Shown here: one piece after another, positions 6,852 to 16,700 of the stretch
Position numbering within the stretch: the first letter of the stretch is position 1
How the letters are laid out: the number at the start of each line of letters is the position of its first letter
DNA from: Chloroflexia bacterium
GTDB lineage: Bacteria; Chloroflexota; Chloroflexia; DTKN01
Length of the DNA: 44,312 bases
Direction of reading: 5' to 3'
Assembly: GCA_016928715.1 (NCBI GenBank)
Contig: JAFGKG010000215.1
Span: forward strand, 1 to 44,312
Program-made: the position numbers and the translations under genes
Notes under the pieces: model-generated
Seen by the model: only the letters and a program-made list of their open reading frames with translations
What the model was told of the DNA's origin: nothing
The model's database searches: none

Positions 6852-8282
6852 ATGAACACGCGAAAATGGATCATTACGAGTGGCACGATCTTGTTGGCCC
6901 TGCTGAGCCTGTTGGTTTTGTCCCTGGGCTCGACCCAGGCCCAGGGTCCGGGGCCGGAAGGCGCCGTTTCTCCGCAGGTCGATGCCGGTACCGATGCGAC
7001 CGTGTACCCCCGCATCCCCGTCCAGGGGCGGATCACGGACAAGGAGGGGAACCCTCTCACGGGTCCGCAATATATCACCATGTCGCTCTATTCCTCCTAC
7101 AGTGGCGGCGAACCCCTCTGCCAGGAGGCGGATTTTCCCGTGACCTTGGATGACGGTCTGTTCTCGGGTTGGATCGGCACCTGCAGCCCCAGCGACATCA
7201 ATGGTCAGCAGCTCTACTTTGCGATCCAGGTGGGGAAAGACGAGGAGATGTCCCCGCGCCACGTCATCAACCCGGTTCCTTACGCCTGGAGCCTGCGCCC
7301 CGGGGCGATCATTAGCGATACCCGGGACGTGGTCATGACGTTGCGGGCCACGGGCACGGGGGACCAGGATGCCCTGGTGGTCTATGCCGGGGACGAGGGC
7401 GAGGCGATCACCGCCAATTCTCCCAATGGAGCGGCCATCTTTGCCTGGAGCGATACGTACGTCGGCATACAGGGCTATTCGAACGAGACCGCGGATCATC
7501 CCGGTGTTTTCGGCTGCTCCGCGGCGGACAATCCCACCTGCGACGCCTATCGGGACGTCCGCGCCGCCGGCGTGGTTGGCTACAGTCCGGACGACATCGG
7601 CGTGGCCGGATACGGCGAGAGCGGCGTGATGGGCGTCGCCAGCGAGGTATATGGTGTCGGTGTCTGGGCCATTCACCAGGACAACGGAATCGCCCTGCTC
7701 GCCAATTCCAACTCGAGCGACCCCACGAGCCACAGCAACCCCACGCTCTACCTGATCCAGCAGGACGGCGAGGGCGACTTTGTCGTGGGCGCCAACCAGC
7801 TTTGGACGACCCGCTACTGGCGCGTCGACCGCACCGGCAAGGGCTTTTTCAACGGCGGCGTCCAGAGCAGCGGGGCCGACTTTGCCGAGCAGATCGCCGT
7901 CGAGGGCCAAGAGGCCGACTATGAGCCGGGCGACGTTTTGGTCATCAGCGCCCGGACCGATCGGGCGGTGGAACTGGCCGGCACCGCCTTTGACCCGGCC
8001 GTCATTGGCGTCTATTCGACCGAGCCCGGCGTGCTGGCCGGCGCGCCCGACACCGACGACCTCCTGGGGGGCATTCCCGTGGCCATCACGGGCATTGTGC
8101 CCTGCAAGGTCTCGGCCGAGAACGGGGCCGTTCAACGCGGCGATTTGCTGGTCACCGCGGCCACGCCCGGCTACGCCATGCGCGCCGGCGATGCCCCGCC
8201 CCAGGGCACCGTCCTGGGCAAGGCGCTGGGCGAACTGGACGAGGGCCTGGGCTTGATCCTGGTCCTGGTCACCCTGCAGTAG
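6852..8282 (+). CDS. Secreted protein with peptidase-G2-like C-terminal domain
   Basis: The 476-residue product starts with a Sec signal peptide (MNTRKW, a hydrophobic run, cleavage near STQAQ). Residues about 50-130 form a domain (VQGRITDKEGNPLTG ... SPRHVINPVPYAWSL) recalled from extracellular and tail-fibre-like proteins, where it precedes repeats. The middle has repeated Gly-rich strands (GVVGYSPDDIGVAGYGESG). The last 140 residues (GADFAEQI ... EPGDVLVIS ... VIGVYSTEPG) look like the peptidase G2/IMC-like chaperone domain that trims phage-tail and collagen-like trimers. Two adjacent ATGs exist; 6852 has the better distance from AGGAGAG, and an in-frame TTG at 6786 is also possible. It is followed after 9 bp by the next gene. 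Confidence 0.75.
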   Translation: MNTRKWIITSGTILLALLSLLVLSLGSTQAQGPGPEGAVSPQVDAGTDATVYPRIPVQGRITDKEGNPLTGPQYITMSLYSSYSGGEPLCQEADFPVTLDDGLFSGWIGTCSPSDINGQQLYFAIQVGKDEEMSPRHVINPVPYAWSLRPGAIISDTRDVVMTLRATGTGDQDALVVYAGDEGEAITANSPNGAAIFAWSDTYVGIQGYSNETADHPGVFGCSAADNPTCDAYRDVRAAGVVGYSPDDIGVAGYGESGVMGVASEVYGVGVWAIHQDNGIALLANSNSSDPTSHSNPTLYLIQQDGEGDFVVGANQLWTTRYWRVDRTGKGFFNGGVQSSGADFAEQIAVEGQEADYEPGDVLVISARTDRAVELAGTAFDPAVIGVYSTEPGVLAGAPDTDDLLGGIPVAITGIVPCKVSAENGAVQRGDLLVTAATPGYAMRAGDAPPQGTVLGKALGELDEGLGLILVLVTLQ

Positions 8283-8291
8283 GAGGCCGCT

Positions 8292-8600
8292 ATGAAGAGA
8301 CGAATCCTGAGCGTACTTTTGGCGACCTTGATCGGAGGCCTGATGCTGGGCGGGATCGCCTGGGCCATGTCCTCGGCCAATTTCGAGCTGGACTGCTTCG
8401 TCCCCCTGAGCGGCAGCGGCGGCTCGGCCAGCTCGACTCACTATGCCGGCGACTTGACCGTCGGCCAGTCAGCCATTGGCGCATACTCCGGTACGAGCTA
8501 CGACGCCTGCCTGGGCTACTGGTGCTACGGCGCTTCCGGGGCTGGCCCCGGGCAGCCATACAAGGTCTATATGCCATTGACGCTGAAAAACTATCCCTGA
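8292..8600 (+). CDS. Small secreted protein with C-terminal LPLTLK tail
   Basis: The 102-residue protein has a signal peptide (MKRRILSVLLATLIGGLM, cleavage near AWA), then a short beta-rich body (SANFELDCFVPLSGSGGS ... GDLTVGQSAIGAYSGTSY ... LGYWCYG). The pattern resembles the short repeats in Chloroflexota exported proteins that contain 'GQ.AIG'. It ends in KVYMPLTLKNYP, a tail shared in form with the end of the 1511-aa protein downstream. AGGAGG lies directly after the previous stop, so translation is probably coupled. No enzymatic motif is seen; a structural or surface role is a guess. Confidence 0.75.
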   Translation: MKRRILSVLLATLIGGLMLGGIAWAMSSANFELDCFVPLSGSGGSASSTHYAGDLTVGQSAIGAYSGTSYDACLGYWCYGASGAGPGQPYKVYMPLTLKNYP

Positions 8601-8610
8601 GCACAGTCCG

Positions 8611-8643
8611 CCCCAGCCCGCTGGCGAACCGAGCGGGGTGGGG
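8611..8643. terminator. Intercistronic GC-rich hairpin
   Basis: CCCCAGCCCGCT (8611-8622), a nine-base loop, AGCGGGGTGGGG (8632-8643): 11 of 12 bases pair. It follows the small secreted gene by 11 bp. There is no T-run, so it may be a processing or stability element within the operon rather than a true terminator. Confidence 0.5.
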
Positions 8644-8662
8644 ACACTGAAAAGGCCGGGCC

Positions 8663-8893
8663 ATGAAAAAGCGACGCGAGTCTTTTGTGCTGCGGATTTG
8701 GAGGGAGCCGCACAGGGCCAGTTGGAAGGGCTGGGTACAGCACGCCTCCTCCGGCGAATCAGCCTATGTGCAAGAAGTGGAAAAGCTGCTGGCCTTTATC
8801 GAACAATACGCGGGGCCGTTGGAGGAGGCATCTTTAGCAGAGCCTGAGCGGGGGGAGGAGGTGAGGGTAAAGCTTGAAACACAAAGTGCGTGA
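8663..8893 (+). CDS. Conserved 76-aa hypothetical protein (FVLRIWREP type)
   Basis: A small soluble protein with the body ESFVLRIWREPHRASWKGWV, then QHASSGESAYVQEVEKLLAFIEQYAG. I recall similar short proteins in Chloroflexota genomes, always with F-V-x-R-I-W near the start and a SGE...L..FIE end, but no function is known to me. It has no signal peptide or membrane segment, so it differs from its exported neighbours. The ATG at 8663 has only a weak purine stretch upstream. It sits 25 bp before the large secreted gene, which suggests cotranscription. Confidence 0.65.
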   Translation: MKKRRESFVLRIWREPHRASWKGWVQHASSGESAYVQEVEKLLAFIEQYAGPLEEASLAEPERGEEVRVKLETQSA

Positions 8894-8918
8894 AGCGTGA
8901 AATTCAAGGAGTGAGAAA

Positions 8919-11900
8919 ATGAAGTTGTGCAACAGGAATGCCACAAGAGGAATGCTATTTCTGCTGTTGATTCTGCTGTCGCTTGCGGGGTCGACCCCGG
9001 TCGCGGGCCAGCAATCGTCCGTGGCTCCTACCTCTCCGGTGGAGGTTAATCTGGACTGGCAGGGCCAGCCCGGTCTCAACCGCACCGTCACCCTGAGCAT
9101 CGAGATCCGCTCGGAGGTGGCCGCGGACAACCTGATCCTGTATTGGGCTCTGCCGGCCGGCCTGCGCTTGAGCGGCCCGCTCAACGAGTTCTTGGGACCC
9201 ATCGCGGCCGGCCAGACGATCACCTGCCGGCGCGATCTCACCTTTGACCAGGCCGGCGAGTTCAAGGTCGTCGTGGGCGCCCGGATCAATTTTCCCCAGT
9301 CAGAGATGATATTGAGCGACGCCGACGCCCTCTATTTTCGCATCCAGCCGGGGGCCGGTTCGGACGTCTCGCGCCAGGCGCACATAGAGCACACCACCCA
9401 AGAGCGCATCGACACCCCCCACGTGACCATCTCGCCAAAGGGAAATCATCCCCAGGCCGGGTACCATGTGCGGGGGCGCTTCATGTTCCTCGATCAACAG
9501 TTGGCCGCGAGCTATCCCTTTACCGTCTCCTACCAGCTCGTGCCGGCGAGGCAGGTCCGCGTGGAGGTCTGGGAGGACGATGGGGTGATCGATGGTCCCA
9601 GCCTGGCCGACGATCACGACTGCACGACCCGCACCGACGACGAGGGCTATTTCGAATGCTGGGTCTCGGACAATGACGACGGCTGGTTCGGCGGCGACAA
9701 GGATACCTACGTCCGCTTTTATGCCAACAGTCCCGGGGGCAAGGTCACCGACATCTCGGGCATTGACCGCGAGTACTATTGTTATACCGGCAACCAGGCC
9801 GGCGGGAGCGACATTGATTTCGGCAGCCTCACTCCGACAGACTTTCATCCCATGTTCAACATCGCCGACGCCCTGCTGGATGGCTATAACTATGTGGTCT
9901 CGCTGCGCGGCTCGGCCAAGGCGGCCCACGCCCGCTACGAGCCGGGCCGGGGCGAGGAGGGTTCCCTCTACAGTCGGGTCAGCGAAGAGATCACCCTGGG
10001 AGATGCCGGCGGCGACGCCGACGCCTACGATGACTCTGTCATCCTCCACGAGTACGGCCACTTTATGGCCGATCGTTACTCCTGCATCCGCGGCGGGGGC
10101 GGCGAGCATTACGTCGACCGGCATTACAACACCAAGCTGGCCTGGTCGGAGGGCTGGGCCAACTATTTCTCCTCGGCCTCCCGCAACAACCCCCGCTACT
10201 TTGACGTGGACGATGCGGAGGGAGTCTATGCTATCAATTGGGAGAACTGGCACATCGATTACAGCGGCGTCACCGGCAGCACCAACGAGGGCGCCGTCTG
10301 CGCCACCCTCTGGGACATCCACGACAGCGTCGACGAGACCCACGACCGCCTCTCCCTGGGGGGAGGCGAAATCTGGAACACCGTGGAGCAGGGGATGACC
10401 GGGTATCGACTGGACTATGACCGGAACTGCAACGTCTACGAGTTCTGGGATGATTGGCACACCTTTGGCTACCCGGCTGACTCGGAGTTGGCCGCCATCT
10501 TTGGACAGCACGGCACCGCCGGCATCACTGCGGCGCTGGCGGAGCGAAACGGGGCCGGCCAGGCGATCTCGTCCACCATGGTCAAACGGGCGCCCCAGCC
10601 CGCGGGAGCCTCCCCTAACACCATGATGCGCGGCGACGTGCCCTGGAACGCCACTCTCTTTTTGGTTGACGCTACCGGCAGCATGTCCGAAGAGATCAAT
10701 GCTGTCTCCCAGATCATCCAGGACAAGGTCACCGAGATGGATGCCGAGCCCATTCCCTACGAGTATCTCGTCGAGACCTTCCAGGACGATGGGACCAACA
10801 CGCCGGTGGTGGACCACTTTTTCCCCGACGTCGTCAACCCGCCGGTCGGTGGTATCACCGTGGGTGGTGGGGGCGATCCCGAGGAGGACAGCATGGCCGC
10901 GCTGAACCGGGGCACGGCCGGCCGCCCTGGCTACGACGCCTGGCTCTTTACCGATGCCGCTCCGCAGACGTACCCGGTTAACCTGGAACCGATCCTGCAG
11001 AACCGTCAGATCACGCCCTACCTTTTCATCTTTGGCGACTGCTCGGACGGGAACAGCCGCGGCGCCGGGGCCGATGCGGGGGCAGACGACCTCGATGTGC
11101 CCGCGAGCGCCCTGCGACCCTCCCACCTGCCCCGCTTTGCCCCCGACGCCCTGGACGACTGCCTCGAACCCTACCTGCAGCTGGCCGATAAAACCAACGG
11201 GCAGGTCCTGCCCATCGCCGCCGGCCAGGTGGACGACGCCGCCGAGATCGTCCGGGCCATCATGGGCAACAACGCTGGGGCCGGCCGCTACTCGAATTAC
11301 GTCAGCAGCGACTGGACCTACACCTGGGAGGACTATAGCGATTATTATGACTGGATGGACGCCAGCGCCGGTACGGCGCACAACATCTATGATTACGAAC
11401 AGGTGGACCTGTTCCTCGGGGATTTCCCCTTCTATGGGGCTAACTATAGCAGCGTTTACGTCGCTGCCCCGGGCTATGTCAGCTTTGGCAGCGGCAGCGG
11501 CCTGCCGGACAATACCGCGATCCCCAGCACCGCCGCGCCCAACAACGCCATCTATGCCTTCTGGGACGACGTTACAGCATACCTGCTTCCGAAGGACTTG
11601 ACCCCGGACCAGTCCCCTACCATCTACACGATGGGCTTTCCGACCCTTGATCGCTTTGTGATCGAATACCACGACGCCTATCACGTGGGGACGACGGACT
11701 ATGAGACCTTTGAGATCATTCTCAACTATTACGATGACTCGATCCTCCTGCAGTATGCCGAGGTGACCGACGATGCCTCCTGCACCGTCGGGGTGGAGGA
11801 TGCCTCCGGTACCGTCGCCACCCAGGTCGCCCACAACGACTCTGGGGCCCTCTATGCCGGCCGCGCCATCAAGTTTACCCCGGTGCCCCCGGTCCCCACC

Positions 11901-13454
11901 CGCGACCACGAGATCCTGGTCGATTCGACCATGGACGGCGTCGTCTTTTTGCTCAATGGCTTCAGCGGCGATGTCGACCTGACCGTCTATGATCCCAACG
12001 ACGACCCCATCAGCGGTGCCGATCCCGACGTCACCTACCTGGACGTGGGCAAGGTCAAGTACTACCGTGTCTCCAACCCCGATACGGGCACCTGGACCGC
12101 CCGGGCCTCCGGCGACGGCACCTACTACTTTACCTCCTCTGCCCAGAGCCCGCTCGAGGCCGATCTGGAGGGCGATCGCAGCCTGCGCACCAGTGGGACC
12201 AACCTGCTTCTGCTCAATCTGGGCCTGAGCCTGACCACCCAGCCGGCCTTTAGCCTGGTCTACCCCGACGGCACCCTGCACGCCAGCGTGGATCTCTACG
12301 ACGATGGCGTCCACGACGACGGCAAGGCGGACGATGGCCTCTATGGGGGCCAGAACACGGTCCCGTACACCTACCAGAGCCTCTACTTGCAGGTGGACGG
12401 CCAACTGCCCTCGGGCGAGGCCTTTCGCCGCACGGCCCTGACCCCGCTGCACACGCATCGCATCGTGGTCGCCCCCATGATGCCCCAGGAACAGTTTGCC
12501 TATCCGGAGCAGGCGGTGGTCCACATGTTTCAGTTGTTCAACCCCAACGGCTTCCCCAATTGCTATACCATGGTGGCCCAATCAAGCCAGGGTTGGTCTA
12601 CCCCGGTGGCGCCGGCCTACCAGTGCCTCAACCCGGGGGCCAGCGGGATCGTGCAGGTTTTTATCGTCGTTCCCAGCGATACCAACGGCCTGGTGGACGA
12701 GACCGTCCTGACCATCTGGGACCACGCCTACCAAGAGTCCGACGACTTGGCCCTCACTACAATCGTGCGCGGGCTCGCGGACGAGCTTTACCTGGCGGCC
12801 TACCCCGATCGCATCGACACCGGCGGCCGCGAGGCCCTGATCGTGGCCCAGGTGGCCGACGACCACAAATGGGGTGTGGCCGACGGCACTCTGGTGACCT
12901 TTGAGACTACCCTGGGCAGTTTGGAGCCGATCAGCGGTACCACCGTTGACGGCCTGTTCACGACGACCCTGACCTCCGGGGCCGGCAGCGGCACGGCCCT
13001 GGTGCAGGCCACCGTTGGAGACGTCACCGAGGCCATCACGGTCGAGATCGTCCCGCCCCAGGCCTACGACGTCTACCTAGAGGCTCAAGACGATGAATTG
13101 ACCGCCAATGGCATCTCTACCACCCTCCTCACCGCCTACGTCAATGACAAGTACGGCGACCCCGCCCCCGACGGCACAGAGGTGTTTTTTGTGGTGGAGG
13201 GGGACGACATGCGGATGGGCCGCATCGAAGGAGGGCAGTCCTACACGACCACGATCAGTGGAGGGCAGGCCTTGGCTACCTACTGCAGCGGCCTCGTCCC
13301 GGGCTCGGCCCGGGTGCGGGCGGCGATCTCTCTGGGGGGCGCCCCCAGCGGTGGAGAAGGCGTGGAGGGCTGGCGCTGGTACGATCGATCCATCCAACTA
13401 CACTTTGCCGGCGGCTACCGCATCTTTTTGCCCGTCGTCTTTAAGGGGTCGTAG
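8919..13454 (+). CDS. Large secreted HEXXH metalloprotease-like / VWA / Ig-like protein
   Basis: The 1511-residue protein begins with a signal peptide (hydrophobic run to PVAGQQ). After a beta-rich N-terminal region comes a zinc-protease-like segment: HEYGH at 377-381, with E411 in SEGWANYF 30 residues later, the spacing and context of a gluzincin third ligand. A von Willebrand A domain follows with MIDAS-type DATGS at 584-588. Next are beta-rich modules, including FLLNGFSGDVDLTVYDPN, and two bacterial Ig-like (invasin/Big1) domains near residues 1285-1460. The last residues are YRIFLPVVFKGS, like the tail of the protein at 8292. AAGGAG precedes the ATG. It probably works outside the cell in adhesion or protein processing; the substrate is unknown. 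I am confident of export, HEXXH and VWA, less of activity. Confidence 0.85.
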   Translation: MKLCNRNATRGMLFLLLILLSLAGSTPVAGQQSSVAPTSPVEVNLDWQGQPGLNRTVTLSIEIRSEVAADNLILYWALPAGLRLSGPLNEFLGPIAAGQTITCRRDLTFDQAGEFKVVVGARINFPQSEMILSDADALYFRIQPGAGSDVSRQAHIEHTTQERIDTPHVTISPKGNHPQAGYHVRGRFMFLDQQLAASYPFTVSYQLVPARQVRVEVWEDDGVIDGPSLADDHDCTTRTDDEGYFECWVSDNDDGWFGGDKDTYVRFYANSPGGKVTDISGIDREYYCYTGNQAGGSDIDFGSLTPTDFHPMFNIADALLDGYNYVVSLRGSAKAAHARYEPGRGEEGSLYSRVSEEITLGDAGGDADAYDDSVILHEYGHFMADRYSCIRGGGGEHYVDRHYNTKLAWSEGWANYFSSASRNNPRYFDVDDAEGVYAINWENWHIDYSGVTGSTNEGAVCATLWDIHDSVDETHDRLSLGGGEIWNTVEQGMTGYRLDYDRNCNVYEFWDDWHTFGYPADSELAAIFGQHGTAGITAALAERNGAGQAISSTMVKRAPQPAGASPNTMMRGDVPWNATLFLVDATGSMSEEINAVSQIIQDKVTEMDAEPIPYEYLVETFQDDGTNTPVVDHFFPDVVNPPVGGITVGGGGDPEEDSMAALNRGTAGRPGYDAWLFTDAAPQTYPVNLEPILQNRQITPYLFIFGDCSDGNSRGAGADAGADDLDVPASALRPSHLPRFAPDALDDCLEPYLQLADKTNGQVLPIAAGQVDDAAEIVRAIMGNNAGAGRYSNYVSSDWTYTWEDYSDYYDWMDASAGTAHNIYDYEQVDLFLGDFPFYGANYSSVYVAAPGYVSFGSGSGLPDNTAIPSTAAPNNAIYAFWDDVTAYLLPKDLTPDQSPTIYTMGFPTLDRFVIEYHDAYHVGTTDYETFEIILNYYDDSILLQYAEVTDDASCTVGVEDASGTVATQVAHNDSGALYAGRAIKFTPVPPVPTRDHEILVDSTMDGVVFLLNGFSGDVDLTVYDPNDDPISGADPDVTYLDVGKVKYYRVSNPDTGTWTARASGDGTYYFTSSAQSPLEADLEGDRSLRTSGTNLLLLNLGLSLTTQPAFSLVYPDGTLHASVDLYDDGVHDDGKADDGLYGGQNTVPYTYQSLYLQVDGQLPSGEAFRRTALTPLHTHRIVVAPMMPQEQFAYPEQAVVHMFQLFNPNGFPNCYTMVAQSSQGWSTPVAPAYQCLNPGASGIVQVFIVVPSDTNGLVDETVLTIWDHAYQESDDLALTTIVRGLADELYLAAYPDRIDTGGREALIVAQVADDHKWGVADGTLVTFETTLGSLEPISGTTVDGLFTTTLTSGAGSGTALVQATVGDVTEAITVEIVPPQAYDVYLEAQDDELTANGISTTLLTAYVNDKYGDPAPDGTEVFFVVEGDDMRMGRIEGGQSYTTTISGGQALATYCSGLVPGSARVRAAISLGGAPSGGEGVEGWRWYDRSIQLHFAGGYRIFLPVVFKGS

Positions 13455-13519
13455 GCAAAAGGCGGCCAAACCATAGCGGCGCTGTCTGGCTCCGCTGCGG
13501 AGGCCATAAAATGGAAGGA

Positions 13520-13567
13520 CCACGAAGGACACAAAGGACACGAAAAATGCCTTTGTGTCCCTTGTGG
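13520..13567. repeat. Long imperfect inverted repeat (CCACGAAGGACACAAAGG)
   Basis: An 18-base left arm (13520-13537) and an 18-base right arm (13550-13567) pair at 16 positions around a 12-base loop. It lies 66 bp after the big secreted gene, so it may end that transcript. The 'cacgaaggacacaaaggacacgaa' wording resembles dispersed intergenic repeats I recall in several phyla. Confidence 0.65.
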
Positions 13568-13665
13568 TTAAACAACCTGTTTTTGGGCAGCGAGTTCGGG
13601 GTCAAGGCCCTGGCCTGGTTGGGCCGAATCTGGAAATCTGCAATCTTGAGAGTGGGCCAAAGTAT

Positions 13666-13694
13666 TTGTCAGCGGCGTACAAATCCTCTATAAT
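13666..13694 (+). promoter_or_regulatory. Promoter of the cyclase-AAA-TPR gene
   Basis: TTGTCA (13666-13671), 17 bp, TATAAT (13689-13694). The -10 is perfect and the -35 matches 5/6. Confidence 0.85.
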
Positions 13695-13711
13695 GCACTA
13701 TGTGGACACAT

Positions 13712-13726
13712 TATGCTGTGAGCATA
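13712..13726. promoter_or_regulatory. Operator-like dyad TATGCT-GTG-AGCATA
   Basis: A perfect 6-bp inverted repeat with a three-base centre lies 17 bp after the -10 box and just before the SD. Its position in the early transcript could suit a repressor or an RNA hairpin over the leader. No regulator is assigned. Confidence 0.4.
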
Positions 13727-13744
13727 TAGGGTAAGGAGACGCCG

Positions 13745-16700
13745 ATGAGACAGAACCCGCTCGCTGCCTACCTGCCGCTCGATCGCCGCCAGGCCCTGGC
13801 CGTGGGCCGTTCTCTGCCCGACCGCAGCAGTGGCTGCGCTCTCCTGGCCGATCTGTCCGGCTTTACCCCCCTGGCGGACGCCCTCAGCGCTGCCCACGGC
13901 CCCCGGCGCGGCGTCGAGGAGCTGACCGCCCTGCTCAACCGCGTCTACAGCCCGCTGATCGAACGGGTCCACCGCTATCGCGGCAGCGTGGTCAGCTTTA
14001 TCGGCGACGCCCTGCTCTGCTGGTTCGATCAGGACGACGGCCGGCGGGGCGTGGCCGCCGCACTGGCTATGCAGCGTGCCATGGCCTCCTTGGCCGCCCC
14101 GGGCACGCCGGCCGACGACGCGCTCTCCCTCTCGCTCAAGACCGGCCTGGCCGCCGGCCCGACCCGCCGTTTCCTGGTAGGCCGGCCCAGCCTGGATCTG
14201 CTGGCCGGCGCCACGTTGGAGCGTATGGCCCGGGCCGAGCAGATCGCCGAGGCCGGAGAGGTCATCCTGGACCCGGCCACGGCCCAGGCGCTCGCTAGCC
14301 AAATCGAGATCGTTGGTCGCCGGCAGGGTTTTGCCCTCGTGGGAGGGATGGCCTTGGAGGTACCCCCGGCGCCCTGGCCACAGCTCGACCTCGGGGCGCT
14401 GGAGGCCGGGAAACTGCGCCCCTTTCTGCTGGCGCCGGTCTATGAGCGGCTGGTGGCCGGGCAGGGCGAGTTCCTGGCCGAGCTGCGGCCGGCGGTGGCG
14501 CTTTTTCTGCGCTTTGCCGGGTTGGACTATGAGGCCGACGAGGCCGGTCCACAGTTGGACACCTTGGTCCGCCGGGCGCAGGGGGTCCTGCAGCACTATG
14601 AGGGCCACCTGCTGCAGCTCACCGTCGGGGACAAGGGCAGCTTTTTCTACGCCACCTTTGGCACTCTGAGCGCTCACGAGGACGACGCCGGGCGCGCCCT
14701 GGCCGCGGCCCAGGAGCTGCAGCAACTGCCCCGGGAACTGGAGTTTATCCAGGGCGTGCAGATCGGCCTCAGCCGGGGCCGGGTGCGCGCCGGGGCCTAT
14801 GGCAGCGCCGCGCGCCGCAGCTACGGCGCCGTCGGCCCAGAGGTGGTGGTGGCCTGCCGGCTGATGGAGAACGCCCCTGCTGGGGAGGTCTGGTGCAGCC
14901 CGGCCGTGCACAAAGCGGCGCGAGCGCAGTGGGTCTTGGAGCCGTTGGAACCGATCGTGCTCAAGGGCAAGATCGACCCCTTGCCCGTTTTTCGCCCCTT
15001 GCGTCGGCAGCGCGGGCGTGCGGTTCGCCCTTTGGGTTCTTTGGTGGGACGCCAGGACGAACTGGCCACCCTCAAACGCCTGCTCGACGAGGCCGCCGCC
15101 GGACAGCGGCGGGTTCTGCTGTTGGAGGGCGAGCCCGGTATTGGCAAGAGCCGGCTGCTGGCCGAGCTGCGCGATCTGGCCCGGCAGGAGGGGCTGCGCT
15201 GGCTGGAGGGCGCCGGCCAGTCCATCGAGCAGGGCACCCCCTACCGCGCCTGGCGCGACCTGCTGGCGGCCTACTTTGGCCTGGAGCCGCACATGGGTTC
15301 TGCGGAACGGCGGCAGTGCGTGCAGGAGGGGGTGGTGGCCGTCAACCCAGCCCTGGCGCCGCGCGCCCCCTTGCTCAACGACGTGCTGCAACTGGGCCTG
15401 CCCGAGACGGCGCTGACGCAGAGCCTGGAGCCCAAGCTGCGCCACGAGAGCCTGACCGCCCTGCTGCTGGACCTGCTGCGGGCCCGGGCCGGCCAGGGGC
15501 CGCTGGCCCTGGTGTTGGAGGACGCCCACTGGCTGGACTCGCTCTCCTGGCAGTTGGCCCTCTCGGTCGCCCGCGCTCTGTACGAGCAGCCACTGCTGCT
15601 GGTGATGGCCCTGCGGCCCTTGCCAGAGGAGCTTCCCGAAGGGGCCGCCCTGGCCAATCTGGCGGGGGCCGAGACCCTGCCTTTGCAGGCCCTGACCGCA
15701 GAGAATGCGACGGCTCTGGCGGCGGCTCGCCTGGGGGTGGACTCGCAGGCCCTGCCGGAGGAGGTGGCAGCGTTGGTCCAACAGCGTGCCGGGGGCAACC
15801 CCTTGTTCGCCGAGGAGCTGGCCCACGTGCTGCGCGAGAGCGGCGTGCTGGCCGTCGAGCGGGGACGCTGCGTCCTCGTCGGCGATCTGGCTGCCCTGAG
15901 AGCCGCTGTGCCCGACACCGTCGAGGGCGTGGTGTTGGCCCGCATTGACCGCCTGCCGCCGGAGCAGCAGTTGACGCTCAAGGTGGCCGCCGTGATCGGG
16001 CGCGTCTTTCTCTACCGCACCCTGCGCGACGTGCACCCCCGCCGGGTGCTGGAGGAGATCCTGCGCGCCCAATTGGGGGAGTTGGATCGGCGCGACTTGA
16101 CCCTGGTGGAGGCCCTGGAGCCGGAGCTGTGTTACCTCTTCAAGCACGTCATTACCCGGGAGGTGGCCTACGAGACCCTGCTCTTTGCCCAGCGGCGCGA
16201 ACTGCACCGGGTCGTGGCCGGCTGGTACGAGCGGGTGTACGCCGGGGCGTTGGAGCCCTATCTGCCCCTGCTGGTACATCACTACCACCAGGCCGAGGAG
16301 CGGGAGAAGGAACGCCACTACGCCCGGCTGGCCGGCGAGCAGGCTGCGGGCCAATACGCCAACGCCGAGGCGCTGCGCTACCTCGGCCGGGCTCTGGAGT
16401 TGACCCCGCAGGACGATCTGCTTGAGCGATACGATCTTTTGTTGGCCCTCGAGGCCATCCATAATCTACAAGGCGAGCGTAAAGCCCAACATCGAGATTT
16501 GCGGGCTTTGCAGGAACTGGCCAATGCCTTGGATTGTGACAAACGGCGGGGCGAGGTCCTTCTACGCCAATCCCACTACAGCGAGGTTACCAGCGAATAC
16601 CCCTCTGCAATCGCGGCTGCAAAAGAGGCAATTCGATGGGGAAAGGTCGTCAGAGACAAGCACCTTGAAGCAAAAGGCTATCGCCAGTGGGGTAGAGTAC

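Noticed and set aside
9300..12581. 1093-aa open frame on the minus strand
   Set aside because: It lies fully opposite the secreted HEYGH/VWA protein, has low-complexity Val/Gly/Asp-rich sequence with no domain and no SD. It results from high-GC codon structure.
13688..16462. 924-aa open frame on the minus strand
   Set aside because: It is opposite the cyclase-AAA-TPR gene and Gln/Gly-rich without domains; a shadow.
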